Assembly: GCF_013033515.1 (NCBI RefSeq)
Contig: NZ_WQEG01000001.1
Coordinates: 1,054,001 to 1,118,000, forward strand
Length of the DNA stretch: 64,000 bases
Direction of reading: 5' to 3'
Source of the DNA: Ruegeria sp. HKCCA6707
GTDB lineage: Bacteria > Pseudomonadota > Alphaproteobacteria > Rhodobacterales > Rhodobacteraceae
The notes under the pieces were generated by a model, which worked only from the letters and a program-made list of their open reading frames with translations, did no database searches and had not been told where the DNA came from. Positions within the stretch are counted from its first letter, which is position 1, and each line of letters begins with the position of its first letter. Below are positions 33,768 to 42,888 of the stretch, piece after piece. The position numbers and the translations under genes are program-made.

Positions 33768-33965
33768 TCGGCGAGGATAACTGAAGACGCCCAAGCTGCA
33801 AATTGGCACCCATAGCACAAACTCTCGCGGTTAGTGCCATTGCTTTCGTTCCCGCGCCTCAGCAGAATTGGATGAGACAGAAGAAAATGGTCGACATGGG
33901 CTTACTCCAGTTTGCGGGTGGTGCGGCAGGAGCGCAGTGTCTCCCGCCGATTGATCTGGGGTGGA

Positions 33966-34793
33966 TCAGGCGGCCACAGACCAGGCGCCTGCTTCCATGG
34001 CGGTCGTTGCGAACTCCGAGAAGTCACGCGGCTTGCGACCCAAGGCGCGCTCGACGCCGTCCGCAGTATGGGCGTTGCGCCCGTCGAGCGTTTCACGCGC
34101 GATTTGTGTGAAAACGTCGGCCACGAAGTTCCCGCCGGAGGCTGCGACATTGGCATGGAAATCCTCGAACGCGATGGGGATATGCTGGATCGGGCGCCCC
34201 AAGGCGGATGAGAGAACCTCGGCCATTTCGGCAAAGGTCATCAGACGCGGGCCAGTCACCTCGTACCGTTCACCCAGATGCCCGTCTTCAGTCAGCGTCG
34301 CGACAACGACATCGGCAATGTCGTCGATATCGATGATCGGTTCGGCAATGTCGCCGCCCGGCATGGGCAGCACGCCGCCAAGGATCGGATCGCGCAGATA
34401 GCCTTCGGAGAAGTTCTGCGCAAACCAGGCCGCGCGCACAATGTTAAAGGGAATGCCAGAGTTACGGATCACTTCCTCACCCATGCCGGCGAAGTGTTCT
34501 CCTCGGCCAGACAGCAATACGATGTGTTGCAGGCCGGTCTCCAGAGCGACCTTGGCAAAAGCCTCCAACTTTTCCACCGCGCCCGGGAAGGCAAGATCGG
34601 GGAAGTAGGTGACATAGGCTTTGGATACGCCGGTCAGGATCGGGGCCCATGTGCTTTGGTCTTCCCAATCGAAGGGCGTTTCAGAGAGGCGCGTGCCACG
34701 ACGAACGGGCAGGCCCTTGGCTTCAAGCTTGGTTACAACGCGCGATCCGGTTTTTCCGGTGGCGCCAATTACGAGAATGGGTTGGTTGGTCAT
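33966..34793 (-). CDS. NmrA-like NAD(P)-binding protein, paralog 2
   Basis: 275 residues, clearly paralogous to the gene at 31790-32617: ILVIGATGKTGSRVVTKL, IVLLSGRGEHFAGMGEEVI, RAAWFAQNFSEGYL and PMPGGDIAEPIIDIDDIADV. Both end alike (AREТ-type helix, then DFSEFA and a GxWxxAA tail). It probably reduces a quinone or aldehyde-like substrate or senses NADPH; not determined. ATAGGAAAT-type leader precedes the ATG. Confidence 0.9.
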   Translation of the reverse strand: MTNQPILVIGATGKTGSRVVTKLEAKGLPVRRGTRLSETPFDWEDQSTWAPILTGVSKAYVTYFPDLAFPGAVEKLEAFAKVALETGLQHIVLLSGRGEHFAGMGEEVIRNSGIPFNIVRAAWFAQNFSEGYLRDPILGGVLPMPGGDIAEPIIDIDDIADVVVATLTEDGHLGERYEVTGPRLMTFAEMAEVLSSALGRPIQHIPIAFEDFHANVAASGGNFVADVFTQIARETLDGRNAHTADGVERALGRKPRDFSEFATTAMEAGAWSVAA

Positions 34794-35022
34794 AGTTATT
34801 TCCTATGGTGAGCTGAGAGCTCGTTGGTTGTGTGTGATTTGGAATGGAGTTGGTCGGATTACTACTGAGGTTAAAGAAACTCAGCGGCCGCCAGTCCCAT
34901 CGCGACGAAGAAAACAAGCGATGGGAGATAGATCACGTAGAACTGGACTTGCGATCCCCGGTGCAAACGCGAATTGCGGACCAGCTGCCAGCGTTGGGTT
35001 GTATGAGTTTCGCGGCGCATCG

Positions 35023-35637
35023 CTATACACTCGCCCGAACTTGGCCGACTAGGATCGACCAATCCATGCCCAAGGCGCTATAGACGTCACCGGCCTGCGC
35101 GTTCGCATTATCTGCAAGAATTTCGATCATCATGCTGGCACCATCCGCGATGACAACTCCGGCTTGTGTAAGCCGGTGCAAAGCCGTCTCACGTTTTGTC
35201 ATGTTAAACGTCCCGCTGGCATCTACGGCGATGTAGGCTTCGAACCCTTCGCGCACGGCCCGCATCGCGGGAAACGCGGCGCAGACTTCCAGCGACAGCC
35301 CGGCGAAGATCAGTTTGCTTCGCCCGGTTGCGCGAATGGCCTCTTCCACCCGTGGATCGTCCCATGCGTTGACCGTTGTTCGGTCGATAAAGGTCTGATC
35401 TGGCAGGGCTTCCAGCAATTCCGGAATAGCAGGCCCCCATAAAGTCTCTGACGATGTCGTGGTCGTGACAATCGGCAGGCCGAGCGCCTTTGCGGCTTTG
35501 GCCAAACCGACGATGTTGTGTTTGAGGTCCGCGATAGAATAGTCACGGATGCCAGTCATCAGTCCCACCTGATTGTCGACAAATACAACGGCGGCATTGT
35601 CACGTGTAAGAGGTTCCGGGTTGTTCAGTTTCGTCAC
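35023..35637 (-). CDS. Isochorismatase-like cysteine hydrolase
   Basis: 204 residues of the YcaC-like isochorismatase superfamily. Seen: AAVVFVDNQVGLMTGIRD with the catalytic Asp, a Lys region near TFIDRTTVNAWDD, and LIFAGLSLEVCAAFPAMRAV with the catalytic Cys. The substrate is probably an amide or similar; unknown. It lies 40 bases after the pirin gene, same strand, so the two form a unit. GGAGAAG precedes the ATG. Confidence 0.9.
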   Translation of the reverse strand: MTKLNNPEPLTRDNAAVVFVDNQVGLMTGIRDYSIADLKHNIVGLAKAAKALGLPIVTTTTSSETLWGPAIPELLEALPDQTFIDRTTVNAWDDPRVEEAIRATGRSKLIFAGLSLEVCAAFPAMRAVREGFEAYIAVDASGTFNMTKRETALHRLTQAGVVIADGASMMIEILADNANAQAGDVYSALGMDWSILVGQVRASV

Positions 35638-35677
35638 GGTCTTCTCCTTTTAAGGTTGTTGTTGGGTGGTGTTGGGT

Positions 35678-36544
35678 TCAGTCAATTGATCCAAGGCGAC
35701 CGGCTCGGTAGTCAGCCTCGACAGCGTCAAGCTCTGCCGCGTTGCCCATGGCGAATGGACCCCGTTGAACAAAGGCTTGGCGCAGGGGGTGTCCTCGAAA
35801 CAGGACGACATGAGCGCCCTCTTCGGAGGAAAATGAGATGTCCGCGGCCCCCGCAAATGCGATGGCTTTGTCAGGTTTCAGATCGGCAGACCCTGCGGTC
35901 CAGGTCACGGTGGAGGTACCGGTGATGGCCAAGACCCAGGCGTGTTGGTCGCTGTCGCTGCTGTGCGTGAACTGACCGCCGGGCTGCATGTTGATATCCA
36001 GGAGCGTCAGCGGAACGTCGGGCGCGACCCCACCCATGACACCGTTGCTGTCCCCAAGTATCAGCCGCGCGGTTGAGCGGTCGCCTGCAAGCTTTGGGAT
36101 GTCCTTGGCTGCGAGGTGAAATGCAGATGGCGCGTCGTGCCGGTTCTCTCCGGGCAGGTTGACGAAGACCTGCAATGCGTGGGTTCTGGCATCGGGCCCC
36201 GGCGCTTCGTCATGCAGGGCGCCGCGCGCGGCCTTGAACCAATAGAGATCGCCAGGCGCCAGCTCGAGGTCATTGCCAAGGGAGTCGCGGTTGCGGAACG
36301 CGCCTTCGCTGTCCTCAAACATCACGGTCACAGCAGACAGGCCTGCGTGCGCGTGGGGCCCGAACGTGGGCTTTGTCGCGTAGAAGTGGTCCACCATGAT
36401 CAGCGGATCCATCAGCCCCTGGAAGTCCGCGTGCTGGTAGCTTTGGGCCACAAAGCCATCGCCGATGGTGATCTTGCGACCGTCGCTTTGTGCATGTGTT
36501 TCACAGGGGGCGCCTGCGAGTGTGTCGATAAGTTGCTTGGTCAT
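35678..36544 (-). CDS. Pirin family protein
   Basis: 288-residue bicupin. The N-terminal cupin has the metal ligands in FGPHAHAGLSAVTVMFEDSEGAF and the later ALHDEAPGPDARTHALQVFVNLP. The C-terminal pirin domain follows (TLLDINMQPGGQFTHSSDSD, then HVVLFRGHPLRQAFVQRGPFAMG). Bacterial pirins can be quercetin dioxygenase-like enzymes or interact with metabolic enzymes; no substrate can be assigned. It is divergent from a LysR gene that probably controls it together with the isochorismatase-like gene. Confidence 0.92.
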   Translation of the reverse strand: MTKQLIDTLAGAPCETHAQSDGRKITIGDGFVAQSYQHADFQGLMDPLIMVDHFYATKPTFGPHAHAGLSAVTVMFEDSEGAFRNRDSLGNDLELAPGDLYWFKAARGALHDEAPGPDARTHALQVFVNLPGENRHDAPSAFHLAAKDIPKLAGDRSTARLILGDSNGVMGGVAPDVPLTLLDINMQPGGQFTHSSDSDQHAWVLAITGTSTVTWTAGSADLKPDKAIAFAGAADISFSSEEGAHVVLFRGHPLRQAFVQRGPFAMGNAAELDAVEADYRAGRLGSID

Positions 36545-36655
36545 GTCAGTCTCTCGCTTCTGTTGAACTTAGAATATGAGCGAGACAATCAGCAGAAAAT
36601 CGGTCAATATCAGGTCTTATCGTTCTACATTTGGAACAATAGGATGAGGCATAGC

Positions 36656-37576
36656 ATGGACCTTAACGACGCCTTCTACTTTGTTCAGGTTGTTGAAAAG
36701 GGCGGATTTTCCGCCGCAGCCCGGTCGTTGAATATTCCCAAGTCCCGGCTCAGCCGCCGTGTGCGGCAGCTTGAGGAAGACCTTGGCGTGCGCCTTTTGC
36801 AGCGCACATCGCGCATCGTCACGACGACAGAGATCGGAGAAGACTACTACCGCCACGCGCAAAAGGCCCTCGCACAGTTCGAAGTCGCCGAAACCGCCGT
36901 CCGTCGCAAAACCAACAGGATCGAAGGCACTGTGAACGTGTCCTGTTCCGTGGGGATGGCGCAGTTCGGTCTGGACCAGATCTTACCGCGTTTTCTTCAG
37001 GACAATCCTGGGGTGACCGTTGTCCAGCGCGCCTCGAACCGGATGGAGGATTTGATCAAAGGGGGGATCGATATGGCGATCCGCGGACACATGGACACTC
37101 TGCCCGACTCGAGCCTCATCCAAGTGCGACTGGCACGGGTGGAATGGCACTTGTTCTGCTCGCCGGACTACCAGAGCGCACTCGATCCGTCCGATGATCC
37201 GACCGAGCTTGCAAATCACCCGGCCCTGGTTCTTGGCAGACCCGGAGCGACGCACCAATGGCTGCTGACCGATCGTGACGGGCAAAGCGCATCGATCCCC
37301 TGCAAGGTGCGCTTTGCAAGTGATGATATGTCAACGCTCAAAAACGCGGCGGCTTTGTCCTTGGGCGTCGTCGCCCTGCCTTCTTACGTATGTCAACGAG
37401 AGGTGGAAGCCGGATCACTTGTGCGCATATTGCCGGGTTGGACCGCGGGAACCCCACAAATCAGCCTCCTGATGCCTTCGCGGGAAGGATTGTTGCCTGC
37501 GTTTGAGGTGTTGCTTGATTTCTTGAAGCGTGAATTACCAACCGTTCTGGCCGGCGATGCACCAGCGGACACGTAA
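36656..37576 (+). CDS. LysR-family regulator
   Basis: 306 residues. N-terminal HTH: MDLNDAFYFVQVVEKGGFSA then RSLNIPKSRLSRRVRQLEEDLGVRLLQRTSR. The C-terminal effector domain resembles the group that controls pirin and quinone/drug-responsive genes (DDMSTLKNAAALSLGVVALPSYV). The ATG at 36656 has GAGG seven bases upstream; frames open further up are antisense to pirin. The intergenic region of ~110 bases with the divergent pirin gene should carry its operator. Confidence 0.92.
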   Translation: MDLNDAFYFVQVVEKGGFSAAARSLNIPKSRLSRRVRQLEEDLGVRLLQRTSRIVTTTEIGEDYYRHAQKALAQFEVAETAVRRKTNRIEGTVNVSCSVGMAQFGLDQILPRFLQDNPGVTVVQRASNRMEDLIKGGIDMAIRGHMDTLPDSSLIQVRLARVEWHLFCSPDYQSALDPSDDPTELANHPALVLGRPGATHQWLLTDRDGQSASIPCKVRFASDDMSTLKNAAALSLGVVALPSYVCQREVEAGSLVRILPGWTAGTPQISLLMPSREGLLPAFEVLLDFLKRELPTVLAGDAPADT

Positions 37577-37796
37577 CAGCGGCTCCAACGGGATTGAACT
37601 TCCCGCGTCCAGCTGTGGCATTTCACCTTCCTTTGCGGCTGAGCTTGGTAATTCTCGTTCAGAGAAGGAAAACAAGCAGACATTAGAGCGGGGAAGATCA
37701 ATGGCAGTTTTGTCCCGCACAGCAGAAATTCGCCCAAACTCTGCGAGCGGCCGCTTCGAGCCCTAATCAGACGTTGAATTTAGAGAAATAGGAAAA

Positions 37797-39203
37797 CTAG
37801 TTTTCGACCTTGAACAAAGGCCATTTGTCGGGGACACCCTTTAGTTGCCTTTCTCCGATTGGTTCAAACTGCAAGCCCGAACCCACGACTAGGCTTCTAA
37901 CCACACCAGAAACCCATGTTTCACCTCCCGGTACGAACTCAAGAATTCGGGCGGCAATGGTAATTGCCAAACCAGAAACATCGTTGTCCCGTCTTAGGCA
38001 CTCACCGGTATGGATACCGGCACGTACGACCAGACCAAGATCCGATGCCTTTGTTTTAATGTCGTTGGCACACGCAATCGCGCGGCTAGGGCCCGTGAAA
38101 GTTGCGAGTACCCCGTCACCCATAGTTTTAATCAGAGTGCCGTCGTACCGAGCAATCGCCCGAGCAGCTGCCGCTTCGTGCTCCTCAATAGTGTTTTTCC
38201 AGTTTTCGTCGCCAATGCGCGATGCGATAGCAGTTGACCCTTCGATATCGGTCATAAGGATTGTAGACAGGACACGGGTTTCCCTTGTCTCAGAGGTGGC
38301 ATTACAGACGAAATCAGTGATTTGTCGAACAATACCGCTGGTATCCCCGATCCATGGAAGGTGATCTGAGTTATCAACGAATTCAAAGCGAGCATCTTTA
38401 ATATTCTCGGCGAGGTATTTTCCGTCTTCTACAGAAACTGCGATATCCTTTTCAGGATGAAGGATCAGCGCAGGAGCTTCGATTGCTGGGAGGACCGACC
38501 TGTAATCGATTTCGTAGTTCAGACGCGTGATGGCAATGGCTGAACTCGGGCTTGCCGACTGTGTAAGTAGCTTGTTGAAAAACGCCTGTTCTTCTGGGTC
38601 GTCCTTAACGGAAGGGGCCGCCCACTCTAGCTCGTGACCGAGATCGCCCCAACTGGCTTCGAGTTGTTTGAGGTCATCCTCGAATTCCGCACGGCGTCGG
38701 CCTCGTGGCCAATCAGGTTTCCATGCGTCGCAGGGACGGCTGCCAATCATAACTATCGAGCTGACCATTTCCGGATAACAAGCTGCGAAGACGGCAGTCA
38801 TGGCACCCCCTTCGCTTATTCCGAAAATTGCGGCCTTGGTGCTGCCAACAGCAGACATGACTGCTCGAATGTCTTCCGCGCGTTCTTCCAGCGTTGGCGC
38901 TCCAACGTTGCGATCCGACATACCGGTACCGCGTTTATCAAAGATGATGACTCGGCATTTCTCGGCTAATCCCTCAAGAAACTTTCGGTATCCGGGGTGT
39001 TCCCAAACGATCTCGATATTATGGAGCCAACCAGAGATGTAGATAAGATCAATGGGTCCGTCTCCAATTACTTGGTAGGCAATCGCAACATCGCCAGCGC
39101 GTGTAAACTTAGTAATTGGCTTAGCAAAAGGGACCATGGAGCATTCCGCAGGTGACACAAACCTAGTATTACTCAGTGCCGACGAATTCCAAAATTTTTT
39201 CAT
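37797..39203 (-). CDS. Alpha/beta hydrolase-adenylate cyclase fusion
   Basis: 468 residues. N-terminal alpha/beta hydrolase fold (~30-290): IDLIYISGWLHNIE, VIIFDKRGTGMSDR, AAIFGISEGGAMTAVFAACYP with the GxSxG serine, PALILHPEKDIAVSVE, and DNSDHLPWIGD with the catalytic His. C-terminal class III cyclase (~305-465): STILMTDIEGSTAIASRIGD with the first metal Asp, LIKTMGDGVLATFTGP with the second, and VRAGIHTGECLRRDNDVSGLAITIAARI. The asparagine usual before IAAR is Thr here. This architecture is common in actinobacteria and alphaproteobacteria and may link a hydrolysable ligand to cAMP. The start could also be ATG 39137. Confidence 0.9.
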   Translation of the reverse strand: MKKFWNSSALSNTRFVSPAECSMVPFAKPITKFTRAGDVAIAYQVIGDGPIDLIYISGWLHNIEIVWEHPGYRKFLEGLAEKCRVIIFDKRGTGMSDRNVGAPTLEERAEDIRAVMSAVGSTKAAIFGISEGGAMTAVFAACYPEMVSSIVMIGSRPCDAWKPDWPRGRRRAEFEDDLKQLEASWGDLGHELEWAAPSVKDDPEEQAFFNKLLTQSASPSSAIAITRLNYEIDYRSVLPAIEAPALILHPEKDIAVSVEDGKYLAENIKDARFEFVDNSDHLPWIGDTSGIVRQITDFVCNATSETRETRVLSTILMTDIEGSTAIASRIGDENWKNTIEEHEAAAARAIARYDGTLIKTMGDGVLATFTGPSRAIACANDIKTKASDLGLVVRAGIHTGECLRRDNDVSGLAITIAARILEFVPGGETWVSGVVRSLVVGSGLQFEPIGERQLKGVPDKWPLFKVEN

Positions 39204-39339
39204 GATTCAGAATACGCGGAAATGAGTTAGTCGCAGAAGGAAAGCGTTAGCAGTGAGTTCCGCTGCACCAAAGAACTGGGTTTGTTTTTCAAAATCAGAA
39301 TTTCGGACATAATCGGATTGTAGTTTACAGGATGGCAAG

Positions 39340-39996
39340 ATGGACGATCTAGACTCTCGCGCGACCCAAGTTCTTGACCTATGGTTTCCCGATACGAAGC
39401 ACTGGAACAGCCCCCAAACACACATGCAGTTCTGGGACGAACGCATGCAGGGTGGCATGGACGAAATAATCTGCAGCGAGTTTGCCGAATTGACCGAGGC
39501 CGCGGCTCGCGGCGAGTTGGATGGATGGTCCGAGACTGCCAGAGGCAGGATGGCGCTCATCTTGTTGCTGGATCAGTTCCCCCGCTCACTCTGGCGGGAT
39601 ACACCCGCCGCTTTTGGCCAAGACATCATGGCGTGCCGGCTATGTTTGGAGGGCATAACCAACGGGCACTATGCCGCGCTGTCGACGCCATGGGAGCAGA
39701 TGTTCTATGTCATCGCAATTGGCCATTGTGAAGGGCCTGACCACCTTGACCGGATCGACTTGTGTATCCGTTTGGTCGATGGAATGACATCGCTGTGGCC
39801 GGAGGCCTTGGCGCCTTTGGCCGACGGTGCGAATGGGCAAAATAGAACTGTCCGCAGGGTGATAGAGCGGTTCGGGCGCCATCCGCACCGGAACAAGGTA
39901 CTCGGTCGAACGTCTACCGCCGCGGAGGAAGTCTACATCGCCGCCGGTGATTTTCCTCACCAGCGCAAAGCTTCGGACGTGATATCGGACACCTGA
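39340..39996 (+). CDS. DUF924 family protein
   Basis: 218 residues of the TPR-like DUF924 family: VLDLWFPDTKHWNSPQ near the start, MQFWDERMQGGMDE, GRMALILLLDQFPRSLWRDTPAAFGQD (the family signature), and RFGRHPHRNKVLGRTSTAAE at the end. Function unknown. The ATG at 39340 agrees with the family N-terminus. Confidence 0.92.
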   Translation: MDDLDSRATQVLDLWFPDTKHWNSPQTHMQFWDERMQGGMDEIICSEFAELTEAAARGELDGWSETARGRMALILLLDQFPRSLWRDTPAAFGQDIMACRLCLEGITNGHYAALSTPWEQMFYVIAIGHCEGPDHLDRIDLCIRLVDGMTSLWPEALAPLADGANGQNRTVRRVIERFGRHPHRNKVLGRTSTAAEEVYIAAGDFPHQRKASDVISDT

Positions 39997-40284
39997 AGGG
40001 ACAATCGAAAGTGGTGCAGATCTAATGGCGGCTGTATTCGCGGAAAGGCATTAAGCAGAGAGCAACGAAGGACTGCGGTTAGCGAATGCTTTGTGACATA
40101 GTCTTTTGGGAGCTCTGTCATTATTTCATGCCATAACATGCCACCGTGTTAGAATTCATTGAACGTCCGCAGCGATCCCAAATTGACCGATCCTGCAAGT
40201 TGCCCCCGTGTCCGTTCGCATCGTAAGCTTTGCACCGAAACAAATCGTCCCGTCATTCTGATCTGAGCAGTATTTGGAGGTAAG

Positions 40285-40938
40285 ATGCCCAAGAACAGCA
40301 AACTCAATACTGCGTTCCTAGTCCGTGATGAAACTGATCTGAGGACGCAGTTCTCTGAAACGCATGAAATCGCTATAAAAAAATGCTTGAAACATATCGA
40401 TGAGCACGCGCGGAAGTTTATTGAAAGATCTCCATTTGTTTGTATCGGAACCCAATCACCGGATGGGTCTGCGGACGTAAGTCCTAGAGGTGATCCGTGC
40501 GGGTTTGTAAAGATATTGGATGACACGACCCTCTTGATCCCCGACAGACCGGGCAACAACCGTTTGGATACACTGTCAAATATTCTGACCAATTCCAAAG
40601 TCGGACTGCTATTCTTAGTGCCCGGATTCGATGACACTATGAGGGTAAATGGTCACGCGGAACTCACGCGTGATCCTGATTTGCTTTCCATGATGGCCGT
40701 AAATGAACGAGTTCCCAAAATTGCTATCGCGGTGCATGTCGATGAAGTCTTCATTCATTGCGCGAAAGCTCTTCGCCGATCAAAGCTTTGGGATGCCGAT
40801 CGGCATCAGAACCGTGACGACGTACCGTCTCTAATGAAGATCATACTGGATCAAACATCTGGCGCACCGGCCGATCCCGAGGAACAACTTAGGTTGGACG
40901 AAAATCTGGAGCGAGAGTATCGCCAGACAATGTACTGA
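40285..40938 (+). CDS. Pyridoxamine 5'-phosphate oxidase-fold protein
   Basis: 217 residues of the PNPOx-like split-barrel family, the group with IDEHARKFIERSPFVCIGTQ near the N-terminus and SADVSPRGDPCGFVKILDD, LLIPDRPGNNRLDTLSNIL following; VHVDEVFIHCAKALRRSKLW is near the end. These bind FMN or F420 and reduce unknown substrates. GGAGGTAAG precedes the ATG. Gap 39997-40284 upstream shows no gene. Confidence 0.9.
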   Translation: MPKNSKLNTAFLVRDETDLRTQFSETHEIAIKKCLKHIDEHARKFIERSPFVCIGTQSPDGSADVSPRGDPCGFVKILDDTTLLIPDRPGNNRLDTLSNILTNSKVGLLFLVPGFDDTMRVNGHAELTRDPDLLSMMAVNERVPKIAIAVHVDEVFIHCAKALRRSKLWDADRHQNRDDVPSLMKIILDQTSGAPADPEEQLRLDENLEREYRQTMY

Positions 40939-41016
40939 CCAAGGTTAGTGGTGTATCTGCTGCCACAAGCGGTTACTTGTTGGACAAATCAGAAGGTCCA
41001 CCCAATCACAATGCTG

Positions 41017-41403
41017 TCACTCGCTTTCGGACTCACAAACAAAGCCCGACGTTATACTGACGTGACTTGTATCGAGCAGAGCCCAATAACCGCTTTCAAC
41101 TAAGATACCGTCTGGAAGCATCACGAAAGTCATCACACTGGCGCCGCGCTCGCCGAAGCTCTCTGACCTGTGGCACGCAGATACGCCTTTTCGCTGGTCA
41201 TTTCACTTGAGCAGCCAAGTGCGTTCGATGTCGTGGTCGTCCCAGGTAAAGACACCCTGATCACCGGTAACGCGATAAGAGTGATTAGGCCTTTCGGGGT
41301 GAGTGCAGGAAATCTCCAAAGATACCGCCGCCGTACTAACGAGCATCATAGTGATTGCTGGAATTGTGATCAGCCGCAAGATTGACATGCGTAAATAGTG
41401 CAT
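41017..41403 (-). pseudogene. Small secreted protein interrupted by an in-frame TGA
   Basis: From the ATG at 41403 (GGAAGG seven bases upstream) the frame gives a signal peptide (MHYLRMSILRLITIPAITMM to VSTAAVS) and ~38 mature residues, then TGA at 41203-41205. The same frame continues without another stop for 61 codons, with sensible sequence (CHRSESFGERGASVMTFVML, then ESGYWALLDTSHV), to TGA at 41017-41019. So a protein of ~128 residues has been split by one nonsense codon. I see no sign of a selenocysteine signal. No family recognised. Confidence 0.65.
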
Positions 41404-41606
41404 CTCTGTCCTTCCACCTTGCAAGATCCCTGGAACCGAAGGGACGTTGGTTGAATTGGCATTGGCCTGCGCTTTAAATGTCTGCTTAGTCCGCATAGCA
41501 GTCGTCCAACTTAATCGCAGCGAACCTCTTCTACGAGCCCAACGCGGACCAACACCAAAATCCATAATTTTCTGGCACCGGCGATAGCTTCAAACGTCGG
41601 TCAATT

Positions 41607-41960
41607 TTACCATAGTAGCAGGCTTGCTTTTTGCGCCACGAAACCTTTTGGCGTCGGAAAAAGCGAGCGCATCCTAGCAATAAGTTCGATCTCACCATCC
41701 AGCATCTTTCGGACAGTGTTTAGCCAGTTATTGAAGGTTTCAGATTCCCAATGATCCTGGACTGCGGCTTCGTTCCGGAACACTTCGTAGAAATAGAAAC
41801 GATTTGGGTTTGTTTCATCCACCATAATATGAAACTGGAAAACTTCGGGTTCTTCACTGACAACATTTTGCGCTTGGAAGATGCTGGCGTCCAAAAAGGG
41901 CTGCCGATACTCAGGTTTTACGTTGATCACGAAGAACCCACCAAACATTGCATCGTCCAT
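41607..41960 (-). CDS. Antibiotic biosynthesis monooxygenase-domain protein
   Basis: 117-residue dimeric ferredoxin-like (ABM) domain: FGGFFVINVKPEYRQPFLDAS, VFQFHIMVDETNPNRFYFYEVFRNEAAVQDHWES, NNWLNTVRKMLDGE. Members include quinol and haem-degrading monooxygenases acting without cofactors; the substrate is unknown. GAGGGAGAC precedes the ATG at 41960. It follows the IclR gene on the same strand by 96 bases. Confidence 0.88.
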   Translation of the reverse strand: MDDAMFGGFFVINVKPEYRQPFLDASIFQAQNVVSEEPEVFQFHIMVDETNPNRFYFYEVFRNEAAVQDHWESETFNNWLNTVRKMLDGEIELIARMRSLFPTPKGFVAQKASLLLW

Positions 41961-42056
41961 ATTTGTCTCCCTCATTGACCTGAAAGCGGCGAAGGTCGCA
42001 AAACACACCTGTCCTGCTGGATGTTAAAAACCTAAAGCACTGCGATACCCATGAAC

Positions 42057-42818
42057 CTAAGCGGATATCCTTTCTTCATCTGCTTCACCCCATCCTAGCG
42101 CGCGAGCAAGTTCGTGTGACATTGTGGTAAGTGTATGGCCAATCTTTTCTCGCTCGGAAGGTGTAAACACCCGAAGAGACGCCGTAGCGCCGATTGAAAG
42201 CGTCGCACCAACACCTGTCTTGGTCAGCGTTGTAGCGACAGAACTGATTCCGCGCTCGAGCTCTTCAACACATTCGGCATACCCTTTGGCTCGAATGACA
42301 TCGAGTTCCGCGGCCAGATCCTTGGGGTCTGTAATCGTGTGATCTGTGTACTGCTTAAGCTGCCCATCCAATCGGTCTTGAGACAGCAGTTCAGGCGAAA
42401 CGGCGGCGATTGCCTTGGCGCAAGAGCACGCGTGCATTGGTCGTTTGCCCATACCTGGATGAAGAAAAGACACGCCCGTCTGCGGTGTCTCCACATGAAT
42501 AATCTCGACCCAATGGCCCCGTAGCCGAGACAAGAAAAATGCAGCGCCATAGTCATTCGCGGCGCCAGATAGGACAGGCGCAATCACTTGCAAAAGAGCG
42601 GGATCAGAGTGATCGCTCAACGTGATACGCTTTAGCCTATTCCCAATCGCAAACTCTCCGCGGGTTGGTGATTCAAGGAGGCCGGACGAAACAAGGTCTT
42701 GAACCAGCCTGTAGGCCGTCGGTTTAGGTATATCGGACTGGGCACAGATATCCGCTACGGACGCACGTCCTTTTTGACCTACGATTTCCAAAATCAGCGC
42801 TAATCGTTCGAGATGCAT
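42057..42818 (-). CDS. IclR-family regulator
   Basis: 253 residues. N-terminal winged HTH: MHLERLALILEIVGQKGRASVADICAQ-type start, IPKPTAYRLVQDLVSSGLLE. C-terminal IclR effector domain: GAAFFLSRLRGHWVEIIHVE, HPGMGKRPMHACSCAKAIAA, GYAECVEELERGISSVATTL. It is divergent from the methanethiol-oxidase operon, 70 bases apart, and should be its regulator. The gap has AT-rich TTTTCGATATACGATAC close to the likely -10/-35. The ATG at 42818 is chosen by the HTH start. Confidence 0.92.
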   Translation of the reverse strand: MHLERLALILEIVGQKGRASVADICAQSDIPKPTAYRLVQDLVSSGLLESPTRGEFAIGNRLKRITLSDHSDPALLQVIAPVLSGAANDYGAAFFLSRLRGHWVEIIHVETPQTGVSFLHPGMGKRPMHACSCAKAIAAVSPELLSQDRLDGQLKQYTDHTITDPKDLAAELDVIRAKGYAECVEELERGISSVATTLTKTGVGATLSIGATASLRVFTPSEREKIGHTLTTMSHELARALGWGEADEERISA

Positions 42819-42888
42819 TTTTCTCACTTTATGATAACTAAATTTTCGATATACGATACAATTTAGGGAATCAAGGGAGGAGCACTCG

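Noticed and set aside
41203..41205. Selenocysteine codon
   Set aside because: No hairpin of SECIS type is evident just after the TGA and no selenoprotein family is matched; a nonsense mutation is simpler.
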